Assembly (NCBI GenBank): GCA_021464525.1
Contig: JADRCO010000037.1
Location: forward strand, 1-64,000
Direction: 5' to 3'
From: Rhizophagus sp. LPA8_4_AMF
Taxonomy: Eukaryota > Glomeromycota > Glomeromycetes > Glomerales > Glomeraceae
DNA length: 64,000 bases
Below, in pieces: positions 37,132-47,743 of this stretch. A program made the translations under genes and the position numbers. How positions within the stretch are numbered: position 1 is the stretch's first letter; each line of letters opens with the position of its first letter. Below the pieces are notes generated by a model. It did no database searches and had not been told where the DNA came from. It saw only the letters and a list, made by a program, of their open reading frames with translations.

Positions 37132-37462
37132 AATAACTTGCCATAATTCTTTTATAAGAGTAAATTAATAATAATGCAAATAGATGAAATAATTTGAAGA
37201 TCTGTGATAATCTAGTTTATTTGTTTGTTAATCTAGAAAAATTTTGATTTATGTACTCTATAATAATTAATTAAATTAATTCGTTAATAAATTTTTTTTT
37301 TTTTAAAAAAAAAATATATATACTGTATATATATATACATATGTACACAAATCATATTTGAACTTGACTGTGCGCGTGACCAAAAATTAGGTAACGGTTT
37401 ATGATCAACATCGCTATTTAATTCGGTATCGAAACGATTCTCGTTAATTAAAAAAAAAAAAA

Positions 37463-37754
37463 ATGCTTAAAGCAATTCGTAACTATTTAGCACTTAAAAA
37501 TTATCAATATGAAGTGACAACTGCTTTATATATGCTCGAACCTTGGGAAAAGGCTCTATTCAGTATGTTTACGTCTCGGCTTTATCGTATAAATTAATAA
37601 AATATTCAATAACTTTTTAAATTTTGTAGATTCAATTGTTATCGTTTTTTTGGCGCTTTTCACATACACTACATTCTTTTATGTCTTTTATCTTCCTGAA
37701 CAATTGGCTTACTTTGCCTCTAGATTATCATACTATGCTTCGGCGTATCATTGA
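37463..37754 (+). CDS. Serine palmitoyltransferase small subunit
   Basis: Two exons (37463-37562, 37630-37754), 225 nt, 74 aa. The sequence MLKAIRNYLALKNYQYEVTT, then ALYMLEPWEKALFNSIVI and a hydrophobic helix, has the signature YQYEVTTALYMLEPWE..L of the ssSPT family (human SPTSSA/SPTSSB). Members bind and activate the LCB1-LCB2 heterodimer that makes 3-ketosphinganine, the first step of sphingolipid synthesis, at the endoplasmic reticulum. One membrane span (about residues 35-57) is visible. Length is typical. It lies 331 bp after ATG5 and ends 103 bp before the convergent RPN5 gene. Confidence 0.88.
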
Positions 37755-37857
37755 ATTAGTTTTTAATACCATGTATTTAATTTAATAATTTTTTAATATT
37801 AACTTATAATAACCTTTATTTTAATGTCTATAAAACGGATCGAAAACTCCTATTTTC

Positions 37858-39986
37858 TTATTTCACTCGAGCAATACTATGCAGCATTTCTTCCTTCGTA
37901 ATCAAATGACACGTCTTTTCTATAAGTCCTAATAAGGAATTAATATTGTTTGACCAGTCATTTAATACTTGATTTGCGTCTTTAGGAGCCGCAAAGGATA
38001 TAATTCCTGCTGGTCTATCTATCTTAGCATAAATAGTTTTCGATTCTACAAGTTTCGCAAGGAAATCTTCTGCTTGCTGTTATAAAAAGGAAGTTTTTTT
38101 TATTTGATATGAAATAAATCATTTTAATTAGAAAAATTAAAAAGATCATTTACCTGTTCGGTGAGATCCAATAACGATGTCATTCTGCTCATTCTGATCC
38201 TGACATAGTATTTAGCCAAGACCCTAATATTCTATATTAAATAAAAATAGTTAACAAAATTTCAAAACATTCTGTATAAATCATCATTCACTTAAAAAAA
38301 TTAACTACGTGTTCAATCACGCGATTATGTAATTCTCCCCAACGTTTTTCTCCAGCTTCGTCACCAATTAAAAAAACGGGTGTTTTCCTCAACATTTCTC
38401 CGAATAGTTGTTGAATGATCGGCCATCGAATGAGCTCAGGATTTACAAAATTCTTTGCAAGTTGACTAGTAACAAAGGTAATTAATAATTAAAAACACTT
38501 CTTTAAAAAGAGAAAAAAAAAAATATAATATATATTTAATATACTGATGTAACGGAAGTTTAATAAGGTTAGGATCTTCATATATACGATGCAGCAAATC
38601 GTGTTGTTCATTGTCATAAGGTGAAAGCGCGATGAAATAAATAACATTTTCTAAAATCTAAGAATAAAATAATCATAAATAAAAATTCACATTTAAAAAT
38701 CTTTATATTTAATAACTTACTCCTTTCCATTTCAATTCATCTTCCTTAACAAGTGGTGTATCATAAACATGACGATAATACTTGCAAACATTTAAGTATT
38801 GTTCTTCATGCAAAGCGTGTTGAATCATCAATTCATAATAACGAAGTTTCAAATCCTGTTTTTATTAAAAATCTTTATTAACCTAGATTTCAATAATACG
38901 CAATTAAATCGTACAAATTTACCTGTTGTTCTGTCTCGGCAAAAAATTTTGTATTAATTTTCCTGCTAATGATTTGCATTCGTGTATAATCCTTCTTAGC
39001 AAGAGTTAAGCGCATTTGTTCAAGAATAAAATCCGTTTTTTCTCTTTTTTCCATTGATCCGAAAGTTTCCACCTAAAATTACATTTAAAATTCCTAATAT
39101 TAATTATAAACAAAACCGAATCATACGAACAAAATTCTAAATATAAAATTCTACCTGCAATTCTTGCAAAACATCAGCAGCTTCATTAATTTTGCCTTCG
39201 TCTTCTTTAATCCTGGATAACATACGTGTTAAACGCGCCCTTTCAACTTCAACATAGATCTAGGTGTCCAATAAATAAGGATTTTATAAATTAGTATTAT
39301 TAGCTTATTAATAGAATAATTTGACGAGTTGAATGTCCTACATACTTTCCCTTCGGTAACTGTGCGTAAAGTATCAATCAATTCAAGTTTTATTTCAAGA
39401 TTTGGAGTGCTTTCAATGTAAGTCATGGTTTCCTGAACCATCTTTGTAATAGCCTATCAACAAACGTAGTTTGATTGATGAATATAAATATTATAATAGG
39501 AAATTCAAAGTAAAATAAAAGATACAATTCATACTTGTTTCAATTGACCATGTTTCTTTGAAAGCAAAATCACGTACTCATTTAGCAATTTCCAGTCTCC
39601 CGATTGGTAACATAATTTGACAATATGAACTAACACACGAGTAGAAGAGGCTAAATCCGATGCCTATTAAAATATAAAAAATTCAGTTGTTAGCAATTCG
39701 CTATTATAAACATGTAATTAATCTAATATAAAAGTCATACCTGACGTGTCTGCTTTTCAAGTGCCAATAATTGATCTAATGCTTGGGCCAATTTCCCTTG
39801 CTGTAATGGTATTTAAGAATAAATTTGTTAATTTTCTTAAACCAGTAGTGTCAAGAACATATATAACTTATTCTAATGGTCGCGTTAAATAGAAAGTACC
39901 TGGGCTAATAATTCGGTTTCTGGCAATTTTACATCGCAGACCGGGGTAAAGTCTATTTCGGGTTTCTCGAGTTTTCCGTCTGACAT
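37858..39986 (-). CDS. RPN5: 26S proteasome lid subunit RPN5 (P55/PSMD12), with one extra base
   Basis: RPN5 is a PCI-domain scaffold of the proteasome lid. Eleven minus-strand exons: 39900-39986, 39741-39800, 39535-39663, 39346-39453, 39155-39259, 38923-39072, 38721-38856, 38545-38657, 38309-38465, 38154-38231, 37858-38076. Family marks are [85 protein letters not shown] and a PCI part with [16 protein letters not shown]. Exons total 1342 nt, one more than a multiple of three. In exon 38721-38856 the frame slips at CAAACACGC (about 38815-38822), right after YYELMIQ. Dropping one base restores an alignment-perfect protein of 446 aa (yeast 445, human 456). A sequence error or heterozygous lesion is likelier than a dead gene. 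Divergent partner: GRX3. Confidence 0.92.
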
Positions 39987-40157
39987 TGCTACGAGAAAAA
40001 TAAAAAAAAAAAAATTCGAGATTTGCAAACAATTACGTGTACCTTATACAAAATTAATTATTCCCTTATTGGTATAGATTGTTTTAGGTATTAGATAATC
40101 TGAATAAGTAATCAAATTTAACATTTAACCGACATTTGTTCTTTCTTTTCAATAATA
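39987..40157. promoter_or_regulatory. Divergent promoter RPN5 / GRX3
   Basis: 171 bp separate the two ATG codons. No PACE-like proteasome element (GGTGGCAAA) is visible. Promoter function is inferred from spacing alone. Confidence 0.5.
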
Positions 40158-41842
40158 ATGGACAGCAACTTGATAGAACTTACTTCAGAAAACGATTTGA
40201 AGAATCTTATCGAGAAAAACAAAGGTTTCGTAATATTTCTTGATTTTTGGGCAACATGGGCCCAACCATGTTCTCAAATGAATGAAGTTTTCGCGGAACT
40301 CGCTGGTAAAAATAGTTCAGTAAAATTTGTCAAGGTTTGTAACATTATATAATTAAACATATTACGTTTTTATTGAAAAGAGTGTTTACCATTTAAACGT
40401 ATTAACGTATTACAATAGATTGAGGCTGAGAAATTCCCTGAACTTTCGGAATCCTTTGAAATCGAAGCTGTCCCAGCCTTTATAGTTCTCAAGGTACTGC
40501 AGTAATGTCAAATTATAGTATTCTTTAATTATATAAATTCTGATTATTTTACATTTAGAACGGAAAAATCGCAGAACGTATTAATGGAGCAAATGCACCG
40601 GAACTTACAAATGCAGTTGCTAAATACGCTAAGGTTTCAACATTTGTTACGGGCAAACCAGTTGCTACAAGCGAAAAAAAAGCAGTCGATTTGAATACCC
40701 GTCTGAAGGAATTGATCAATTCCTCTCCTGTTTTGGCATTTATTAAAGTTCGTTAATACTTATTATTTAATATAGTGAGGAAAGAACGTGATTGGGATTA
40801 TGATTAAGGATCAAGAATCATTTGGCTTTTGTAGATCATAACATGATATTACTTATATTGATTATGATCCTAAAACATCTCAGTCGCGTTTTTTGTGAAT
40901 CATTTATTATATTTATTAAGGTTAAGTAGTTACCGATTCTTTAATCCTATTAATTTTTTATATGTAGGGTACACCTACTCAACCACGTTGTGGATTTTCA
41001 AAGCAACTCATTGAGATTTTTAATGAAAATCAAGTCAAATTTAGTTCTTTCAATATTTTGGCTGATGAAGAAGTTAGACAAGGCATCATATCGTGATTTA
41101 ATTTAATATATAATGTATATCTAAAATAATCAAATATATGTTAACAAATTATATCTATTCTAGGTTTAAAGGAATATTCTAATTGGCCAACTTACCCCCA
41201 GGTTAGATCGGTTTAAATAAATCATTTTTTATATTTAACATATTAATAGTCAAATATTTTTTGTTTTCCAAATATTTATAGGTTTATATTAATGGAGAGC
41301 TTGTAGGTGGTTTAGATATTATTAAAGAATTGGTTGCCAATGGAGAATTCAAAGGCATGATTCCAAAAGAAAAAGGCTTAAACGAACGACTTCAAGAACT
41401 AACTACTAAGGGTAATGTGATGATTTTTATAAAGGGTTCGCCGGAGGCCCCGCGTTGTGGTTTCTCAAAGTAAGTAAATTAATCTATTAATATAGAAAAT
41501 TATAAATATGTGGTCCTTATTAATATTATATAACTGTATTTTTTAGAACATTAGTTAATATGTTGGATGAAAAGAAAATCAAGTATGAATACTTTGACAT
41601 ATTACAGGATGAAGAAGTTCGACAAGGTAATTTTTTTCAAGTGAATTTTTAGATAAAGCAAAAAATTATAAATTATATTTACATTTTATTACCATTTTTT
41701 AGGATTAAAAAAATTTGTAAATTGGCCAACATATCCGATGGTATTTAATAAGGGAGAATTGGTTGGTGGATTAGATATTATTAAAGAATTGAATTCTAGT
41801 GGTGAATTAGATACCATGTTTGCTTTAGAGAAATCAATTTGA
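40158..41842 (+). CDS. Monothiol glutaredoxin 3 (PICOT/GLRX3 type, two Grx domains)
   Basis: Cytosolic iron-sulfur-binding glutaredoxin of the Grx3/Grx4/PICOT group, used in iron delivery and iron sensing. Eight exons: 40158-40334, 40419-40493, 40559-40747, 40968-41082, 41164-41201, 41282-41469, 41547-41626, 41703-41842, 1002 nt, 333 aa (human GLRX3 335). Domain order is a thioredoxin-like domain (residues 1-105, degenerate active site WAQPC at 34-38), then two glutaredoxin domains. Each has CGFS (155-158 and 257-260) and the conserved [19 protein letters not shown] block. Yeast Grx3/4 have a single Grx domain, so this gene follows the animal-type layout. The fourth intron starts with GC (41083) and no GT donor keeps frame. 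Divergent from RPN5. Confidence 0.93.
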
Positions 41843-42172
41843 AATATGTAATTTAGTTTCAATCATTTTAAATTATTTAAATTGAATCAAAAGAAAGTAA
41901 ATAATATAATTTCAACATTTGTTTGTTATCATAAACGATTTGCAAGAAATTCTGCGGATCCGGTGATACAAGAAGCTGCATCTCGATAACCAATCATGAT
42001 CGGATTTATATTAGTTAATAGTTAGGGGTTAAAGAAATAAACAATGACAAAGTCCTAGAAGGTTTCTTCTTTGGTTTGTTAAGAAGCTTGCCTAATCAAC
42101 TTTCAGCTTAATAAATAGTTTAGCATATATAACAAATATATTTTTTTATTAAAAAAACCCCTTTAAATAAGA

Positions 42173-43306
42173 ATGTCCGAAGTAGATAATTCTCTAAATG
42201 CTCTAGGAGCACAGACTTTATTTCCAGAAGGTACGAGTTCATTTAATCAACAACAGCAGCAGTATCAAGAACAACAAAATATAGACAACGATTCAGAAGA
42301 AAACTCGTCAACTAGTACTTTGACGGAGATCCCACAATCTCCAACACAATTATCGAGCGAAGATTCAGCAATTTCGTTACCGACCACATTGGATCATAGC
42401 TACAATTCATCAAATTTATCTCAGTCATCAAATTCATCAAATTCATCAATATCAAATTCATCAAATTCATCAAATTCATCAATAACACTTAATGTACCAT
42501 TTAATCCAATTTCATTTCTAAATACATTGCATCAAAAATTGAAAACTTCGAAACCGCCAGTTTATTCATATTCGCATGATTCTGTTACGGGTCACTTTTA
42601 CTGTCAAGTGAATTTTTGTGGACAAACTTATGAGAATAAAACCGCACGTTCAAAGAAACAGCAGGCAAAAGAAGAAGCTGCAAGTATCGCTATGAACGAT
42701 CTTTCATTGCGTATGCCAGAAATCACAGATTTAATTCGTCAAGAACTGGTCAAAGCTCATACGTCATTACAAAAAGCAAATAATAACAAGGGTAATAATC
42801 AAGCAGTAAAACGTCCTTATTATTCTAGACAACCTTATCAACAACCAATTATTGCACCACATCCACTAGAACTTATTCCTAAATCGGTTCAATGGTACCA
42901 AAGACAAGTAGCGCATGCAAGTTCTATTGGGCAAGTTAAGAGGCCTTGTGTATTATTACTAGAGTTCTGTCAAATGCATAAATTAGGACATCCAACTTAT
43001 ACAATCAGAGATGACGGAAGTGGAAATTACTTATTTGATTGTACTGTGTATAGTCGTACTTTTAATCCTCAGTTGAGTTTTTGGAAAAAAAGTGATGCTA
43101 AAGATCATGTTAGTCAAATAGCATTTCAATGTTTATACGAAGAATTTATTGAGAAAGAAGGACAAGAAATTCAACAATCTTACGGAATGCTTCCAATAAC
43201 TTCACCACCTCCCCCACCTCCCCCACCTCCACCATCTAATATGGCTTATCCTCTTATTTATCCTAATGTCACTGATGGAAATAATTATGCGTACTTCACT
43301 AATTAG
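42173..43306 (+). CDS. Protein with two double-stranded-RNA-binding domains
   Basis: Single-exon gene, 377 aa. The N-terminal 110 residues are Gln/Ser/Asn-rich with a Ser-Ser-Asn run encoded by a TCATCAAAT repeat (about 42415-42485). dsRBD1 spans about 112-178 (NPISFLNTLHQKL, PPVYSY, HFYCQVNFCG, SKKQQAKEEAASIAMNDL: the alpha-beta-beta-beta-alpha order with the C-terminal KKxAKxxAA helix). A weaker dsRBD2 spans about 257-325 (VLLLEFCQMHKLGHPTYTI, GNYLFDCTVYSRTF, KKSDAKDHVSQIAFQCLYEEF). A run of ten prolines precedes the C-terminus. No catalytic domain is present, so it is an RNA-binding partner. An RNA-silencing or RNA-transport role is possible but not shown. The start ATG is the first in frame after an A/T-rich leader. 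Confidence 0.8.
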   Translation: MSEVDNSLNALGAQTLFPEGTSSFNQQQQQYQEQQNIDNDSEENSSTSTLTEIPQSPTQLSSEDSAISLPTTLDHSYNSSNLSQSSNSSNSSISNSSNSSNSSITLNVPFNPISFLNTLHQKLKTSKPPVYSYSHDSVTGHFYCQVNFCGQTYENKTARSKKQQAKEEAASIAMNDLSLRMPEITDLIRQELVKAHTSLQKANNNKGNNQAVKRPYYSRQPYQQPIIAPHPLELIPKSVQWYQRQVAHASSIGQVKRPCVLLLEFCQMHKLGHPTYTIRDDGSGNYLFDCTVYSRTFNPQLSFWKKSDAKDHVSQIAFQCLYEEFIEKEGQEIQQSYGMLPITSPPPPPPPPPPSNMAYPLIYPNVTDGNNYAYFTN

Positions 43307-44084
43307 ACTCAATGGTTATCTTATTACTTCTCATGCAACTCGATATTAATTTAACACTACTACGCAAGTTTTTGATCGGAATTAATAATTATTATAAATT
43401 TTTTTGAGGTTTGCGACATGGGACTTTTGAACATTTTATTTTAGCCTTTGATTATTAGTTATTTCTAGGATCAACCTTTTTTTTTTAATTAATCATTAAA
43501 CAATATATATCTTATATTATTATTAGTATTATTTATTTATTAACGATTGGGAAATCATTAATGTGTTGTTATTTATTAAATATACAGTTTATTACTGAAT
43601 GATCTGCTGATTTAACATATTAAAAATCATGGCCCAATTTCTTTAATAAATAACTACCATATTATCCAATTATTTTTTTAAAAAAAATATTAGGACTTCG
43701 ATAATATATTAAGATTAAAGAAATTTTTAGTGAATTTTCATAATGTACTTGGTCATTGTTATTAAACATCGCACTATATCAAATCTGTTAAATCTGGTAA
43801 AGCCCAAATTGGTAACTAGTTTTTGTTTGGACTAAACTAAGGGATTTCAAATATTTAATAACATAGTGCAATTTTATGCTAACCATAGACTAAATTCTGA
43901 TAAATTTTTAAAAAATTTTTGTTTCTAAATTTGCAAACACAAAATAAATAATACTAATTTTTATTGAAAGGCTTATCATTTTTGTGACATATGTTTTTTT
44001 TATTGATTTACTGATCTACTGCCTACTTTTAAAAGTATTTGATAATCAATAATGATCTACAACATCTACCTGTTAGTAAAGAAG
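43307..44084. other. Intergenic, no gene seen
   Basis: 3' flank of the dsRBD gene and 5' flank of the microprotein gene, A/T-rich. No repeats or RNA genes recognised. Confidence 0.5.
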
Positions 44085-44349
44085 ATGAATTTTTTTATCA
44101 GATATAAATCAATAATAGCAGGTGCTATAATTGGAGTCGGAACCAGTATTTACACTTTTATTCCTGCATTCGAACAGTTGAAACGGTAACTACCATATAT
44201 TATTCCTATATTATTTCTCAAATCTATTTTTCTCATTTATATTATGTAGGGAGACGGACGGAACTTTCATCCTATCCAACATTCAAACCGAGAGTAATTT
44301 AAATACCGTTTCAAACAAAGAACCGACTTCAGAAAAAGCAAGTTCATAA
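44085..44349 (+). CDS. PIGBOS1-like single-pass membrane microprotein
   Basis: Two exons (44085-44185, 44250-44349; GT..AG) give 201 nt and 66 aa, too short for usual ORF cut-offs. The protein begins MNFFIRYKSIIAGAIIGVGT, has one N-terminal membrane helix (about residues 8-27) and then SIYTFIPAFEQLKRETDG before a polar tail. The end of the helix plus the motif G-x-Y-x-F-x-P-x-FEQ matches human PIGBOS1 (GIAGGVYIFQPVFEQYAKD), a 54-aa mitochondrial outer-membrane microprotein that contacts the ER and tunes the unfolded protein response. Membrane topology is inferred. Alternatives are other small fungal membrane proteins with a similar helix. It converges on the NSE2 gene, 258 bp apart. Confidence 0.6.
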
Positions 44350-44607
44350 ATAAGCAAAGATGACAACGGCAAGAGAAAATTAAGTAAAATAATGATTTTG
44401 ATTATTTAGAACGATTACTTAAAAGTTTAATATTTACAGTCCAGCCTGAATTATCTATAAAAACCTATCACCTTACATTATATAATGCTTGATCCAATTT
44501 TATTAAGTAAGAGAAATAATCCAATCACCAAATTTAATCATCAATATTAGTATACTATTAGAAAAAAAAGAAGAAATTACTATTAGTTAATTATTAATTG
44601 ATATTTC

Positions 44608-45650
44608 TTATTTTTTCTTTTTTACCTCAATATCGTCCAGTTTATTACTCTTTTTCTTCTTCTTATTTTCTAGAGCAACCTTTCGCTCTAAGCGTTTATT
44701 CTCCTTGAGATTATGTTCCATAATTTGTTTTTCACAACCTGGAATTGGACACGGTACAACATTGCCGTTTTGCCTCATTAACGACAAAATAGCTTCTTTG
44801 GAGAATGAATGCTTACACAAATCACTTAATTAGTTAAATAAAATGGTAAATAAGAATTTGTTGTGAGATTACTGAAAAGAAACAACATCAATAAAATTCT
44901 TATAAAAACCTCGTTACTGGATTTTCTAATGGTAGTGTTGTGATCGGACAAGTTAAAGAGTCTTTTTGATGACCAACCACAATATCATCATCATCATTTT
45001 GATTCAGAGATGGCATAGGTTCATTTGGATGGTTGACTTCCTGTTAATATAAAAAAATTAATTTAGTTATTAATGGCGATATAATTTACAATTTATGATA
45101 TTAACATAATCACCCAAATTTTTTGTCGGAAATCCTCATAATTTTCGTTCTTTAAGTATTTTTCTTCTTCCGAAACTTGCGAATAATCTTTAACGGCTTT
45201 TTCACATTCTTGATCATAAACTTCCACAACATTATCCTAGAAAAAAATTTAAATAAAATGAAAATAAATCAAAATAAATAATATCTATGATACTTACAAA
45301 TTTGCGCCCATTGTTCGTTCTAATTTTAATTCTTTCTAAAACCTCTTTTTGCGCAGAAAGTTTATTTTCAATATCAATCATATTTCGCAAAGATTCGTCC
45401 ATTCTTTGGACCTATTGTAATCATATATTAATAATAAGAATTAAATAAATAAATGAAAAAAAAGTTAAACCTTTTCTTTTTCGTCTACTTCTTCAAGGTC
45501 AACCGCAACTTCTGTCACATAGTTTATGCCCTTCGAAATATATTGTGACAAAGCTTCACTGTCTCGAAATAAATTATCGTATTCCATATTTTCACTTAAC
45601 ACTAAGCTTGTATTTCCCTCTAAGGAACCACTGGAGCGTCTTCCCGACAT
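44608..45650 (-). CDS. NSE2: SMC5-SMC6 complex SUMO ligase NSE2/MMS21
   Basis: Five minus-strand exons: 45471-45650, 45298-45411, 45114-45236, 44910-45040, 44608-44824, 765 nt, 254 aa (human NSMCE2 247). The N-terminal half is helical and binds SMC5 in known homologues. The C-terminal half is an SP-RING: LTCPITTLPLENPVTS, then CKHSFSKEAIL, then VPCPIPGC, giving the C-x-H and C..C zinc ligands, followed by a Lys-rich tail. NSE2 attaches SUMO to chromatin proteins during DNA repair. All introns are GT..AG and the frame is continuous. The start is the first ATG after the upstream stop. Confidence 0.9.
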
Positions 45651-45969
45651 TTCTAAGTTATATTATTGTATTGATCGAGTAAAATGCAATTCTAGTTTTG
45701 AAGTTGGAAACTACTGGGACGGCGGAACGCGTACCAACATCATATTTTTAACACATTTTATAGATTACCATATTAAGAATTAATTACGCATTTTACATTA
45801 ATTCATATTTACTACAATTTTATTGAAGTCCCATTTTAAAATTATAATTGAAAAGACGGATCGATGGAATTATCATACTAAACTTTTGTATAATATAATA
45901 TCAATATACTACAATATGTAAGTATTATAAATTAGGTCAATTTACCTAGTTATTTCTTACGTTTCGTGC

Positions 45970-46700
45970 TCTTCATAATAATTAATCAGAGTTTTCCATA
46001 AGCAGTTGGCTTATCGGAAGTTTTAGGTATCCTTGAGAATGTAAGTTTTTTTTTTCACAATCGCGTTTTGTTTCTAATTCTGTTTGATTAGTTACTCGGA
46101 TCCTAGTCATAGTTCTGGCAGCGGGAACAGAGATAGGAAAATTTTGTTTACTATCCTTGGATGAAGATAAGAATTAGAGCTTTTTATTTCAAAAATTAAT
46201 TGGGTTTTAGTGGTTTGCTCACAGTACGAATCATCCCGAAACTGTTGTGTCTTAATGAACGATTGTCCCATCTGTAACATCACACTTTTTCGATTTAAGG
46301 TTAAATAAAACTAAAAAATAAATGTTAAATACTGTTAAAATACTTCTTGTAAATCTATAAAGAGATAGGAAATAAGTTCATTAACACTTTTAAAAAGCAA
46401 CATGCGCAAAATCTATGAACCTTATCTAAAAATCAGGCTATGCTACACAACTTCTATCATTTCTGGAGCCAGATCTCTAAAACTCCTTGACATGATAATT
46501 TTCGTTAAGTATAGAACATAAGATCATGATTTAATACTATGATATGGTTTCGCGTATTATTAATTTTCGATAAGGGCTGAACTCTAATTCGAATCTCAAT
46601 GTTCGTTCTATAATATCTAACGTAATCGCATGTCTGTTGCTAGAACTGCTATCATTCGAAATTCTAAAGGAATAAAATTACAATTACCGGTAACTAGGTA
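45970..46700 (-). other. Possible hidden or decayed gene fragments
   Basis: Three minus-strand stretches look protein-like. One near 46555-46680 (HAITLDIIERTLRFELEF, preceded by an acceptor-like TTCCTTTAG) reads 37 codons to a TAG. An ATG-led 57-codon ORF lies at about 46110-46285 (MLQMGQSFIKTQQFRDDSY). An overlapping frame has SVPAARTMTRIRVTNQTELE near 46050-46150. No consistent splice model joins them, and no family was recognised. Confidence 0.25.
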
Positions 46701-46979
46701 ATTCATTAAATTAATTTATCTAATTCACATGGAGTTCATTTAACTAGTCCATTAATAATCGATGTAAAATTCATTAAGAGTATTCTCTGATAGGATTTAT
46801 CAGAGCTAAACAACATCACGACTGACGGAAGCCAATAATGTAATACAGGATACCAAGCTGGCGATCACTATTACCATCTTATGGCATTAACTTATGGGCT
46901 GCCAGGCTGGACAGAAGTTTAACGTAAAAGCTAAATCATTTGACGTTTAAGTTTAACTGCGAAGTTCAAATGATTTGCT

Positions 46980-47085
46980 GTAACCGCCAAACAATTTGAC
47001 TTTACAGTCAAATCCTTTGTAATACTGCCAAACAGCTTAACTTTACAGGCAAATCCTTTGCCAATACTGTCAAACAGTTTGACGA
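46980..47085. repeat. Imperfect ~41-bp tandem repeat
   Basis: Two and a half copies of a unit reading TAAYRCYGCCAAACARYTTRACTTTACAG followed by KCAAATCCTTTG. The wider 46915-47350 region has words such as AAATGATTTG and CGTCAAATGAT in both orientations, suggesting a decayed foldback element. Non-coding. Confidence 0.5.
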
Positions 47086-47743
47086 AATGGAAATAATTTT
47101 CCATATTTAGTTAAAATTCAAATGGTGTAACCTTATAAAAGAAATTCTCTTTTTTGGAATTTTTTGTAAGTCATGTGTAATTCCAAAAAGGAGATATATT
47201 TCTTTTTTAGGTAAATTATCAAAAGTTTGCATTTAATGATAAACACTTTACATTTAATGGCAGTTAATGCAAGATTTATTTATTTTAACGCCAAAGGCTT
47301 TGTAGTTCAAGATTAAATGATATGACATTTAACGTCAAATGATAACGACATGATAACAACTACGTTATACATAAATTAAGGTTTAATCAAATTCAAACTG
47401 GTCTAACTTATTTAAGGCCAGAATCGGAATCAGGGAATATTGTTTTTCCCATGATCAAGTGATCAAATTAACTTAACTTAAAATGACAGTATTCTGACTA
47501 TTCTCCCTAGTCACAATGGACATTTTTTTTCTCAATGTCAACAATCTAAATTTGTCTTAATCAAAAATATCAAAATTCCGAACACTTTTTTGTTGCATTA
47601 CGTAATATAATATATTTATTTTAATTAACATATTTGGTACATTAATAGGTATATAACAAATGTTAAAAAAGACACAATACAGCAAAAAAAAATTGTAAAA
47701 AATTTTTTTCCCTTTTCTTTTTTTTAAAAATTCGTAAATTAAA

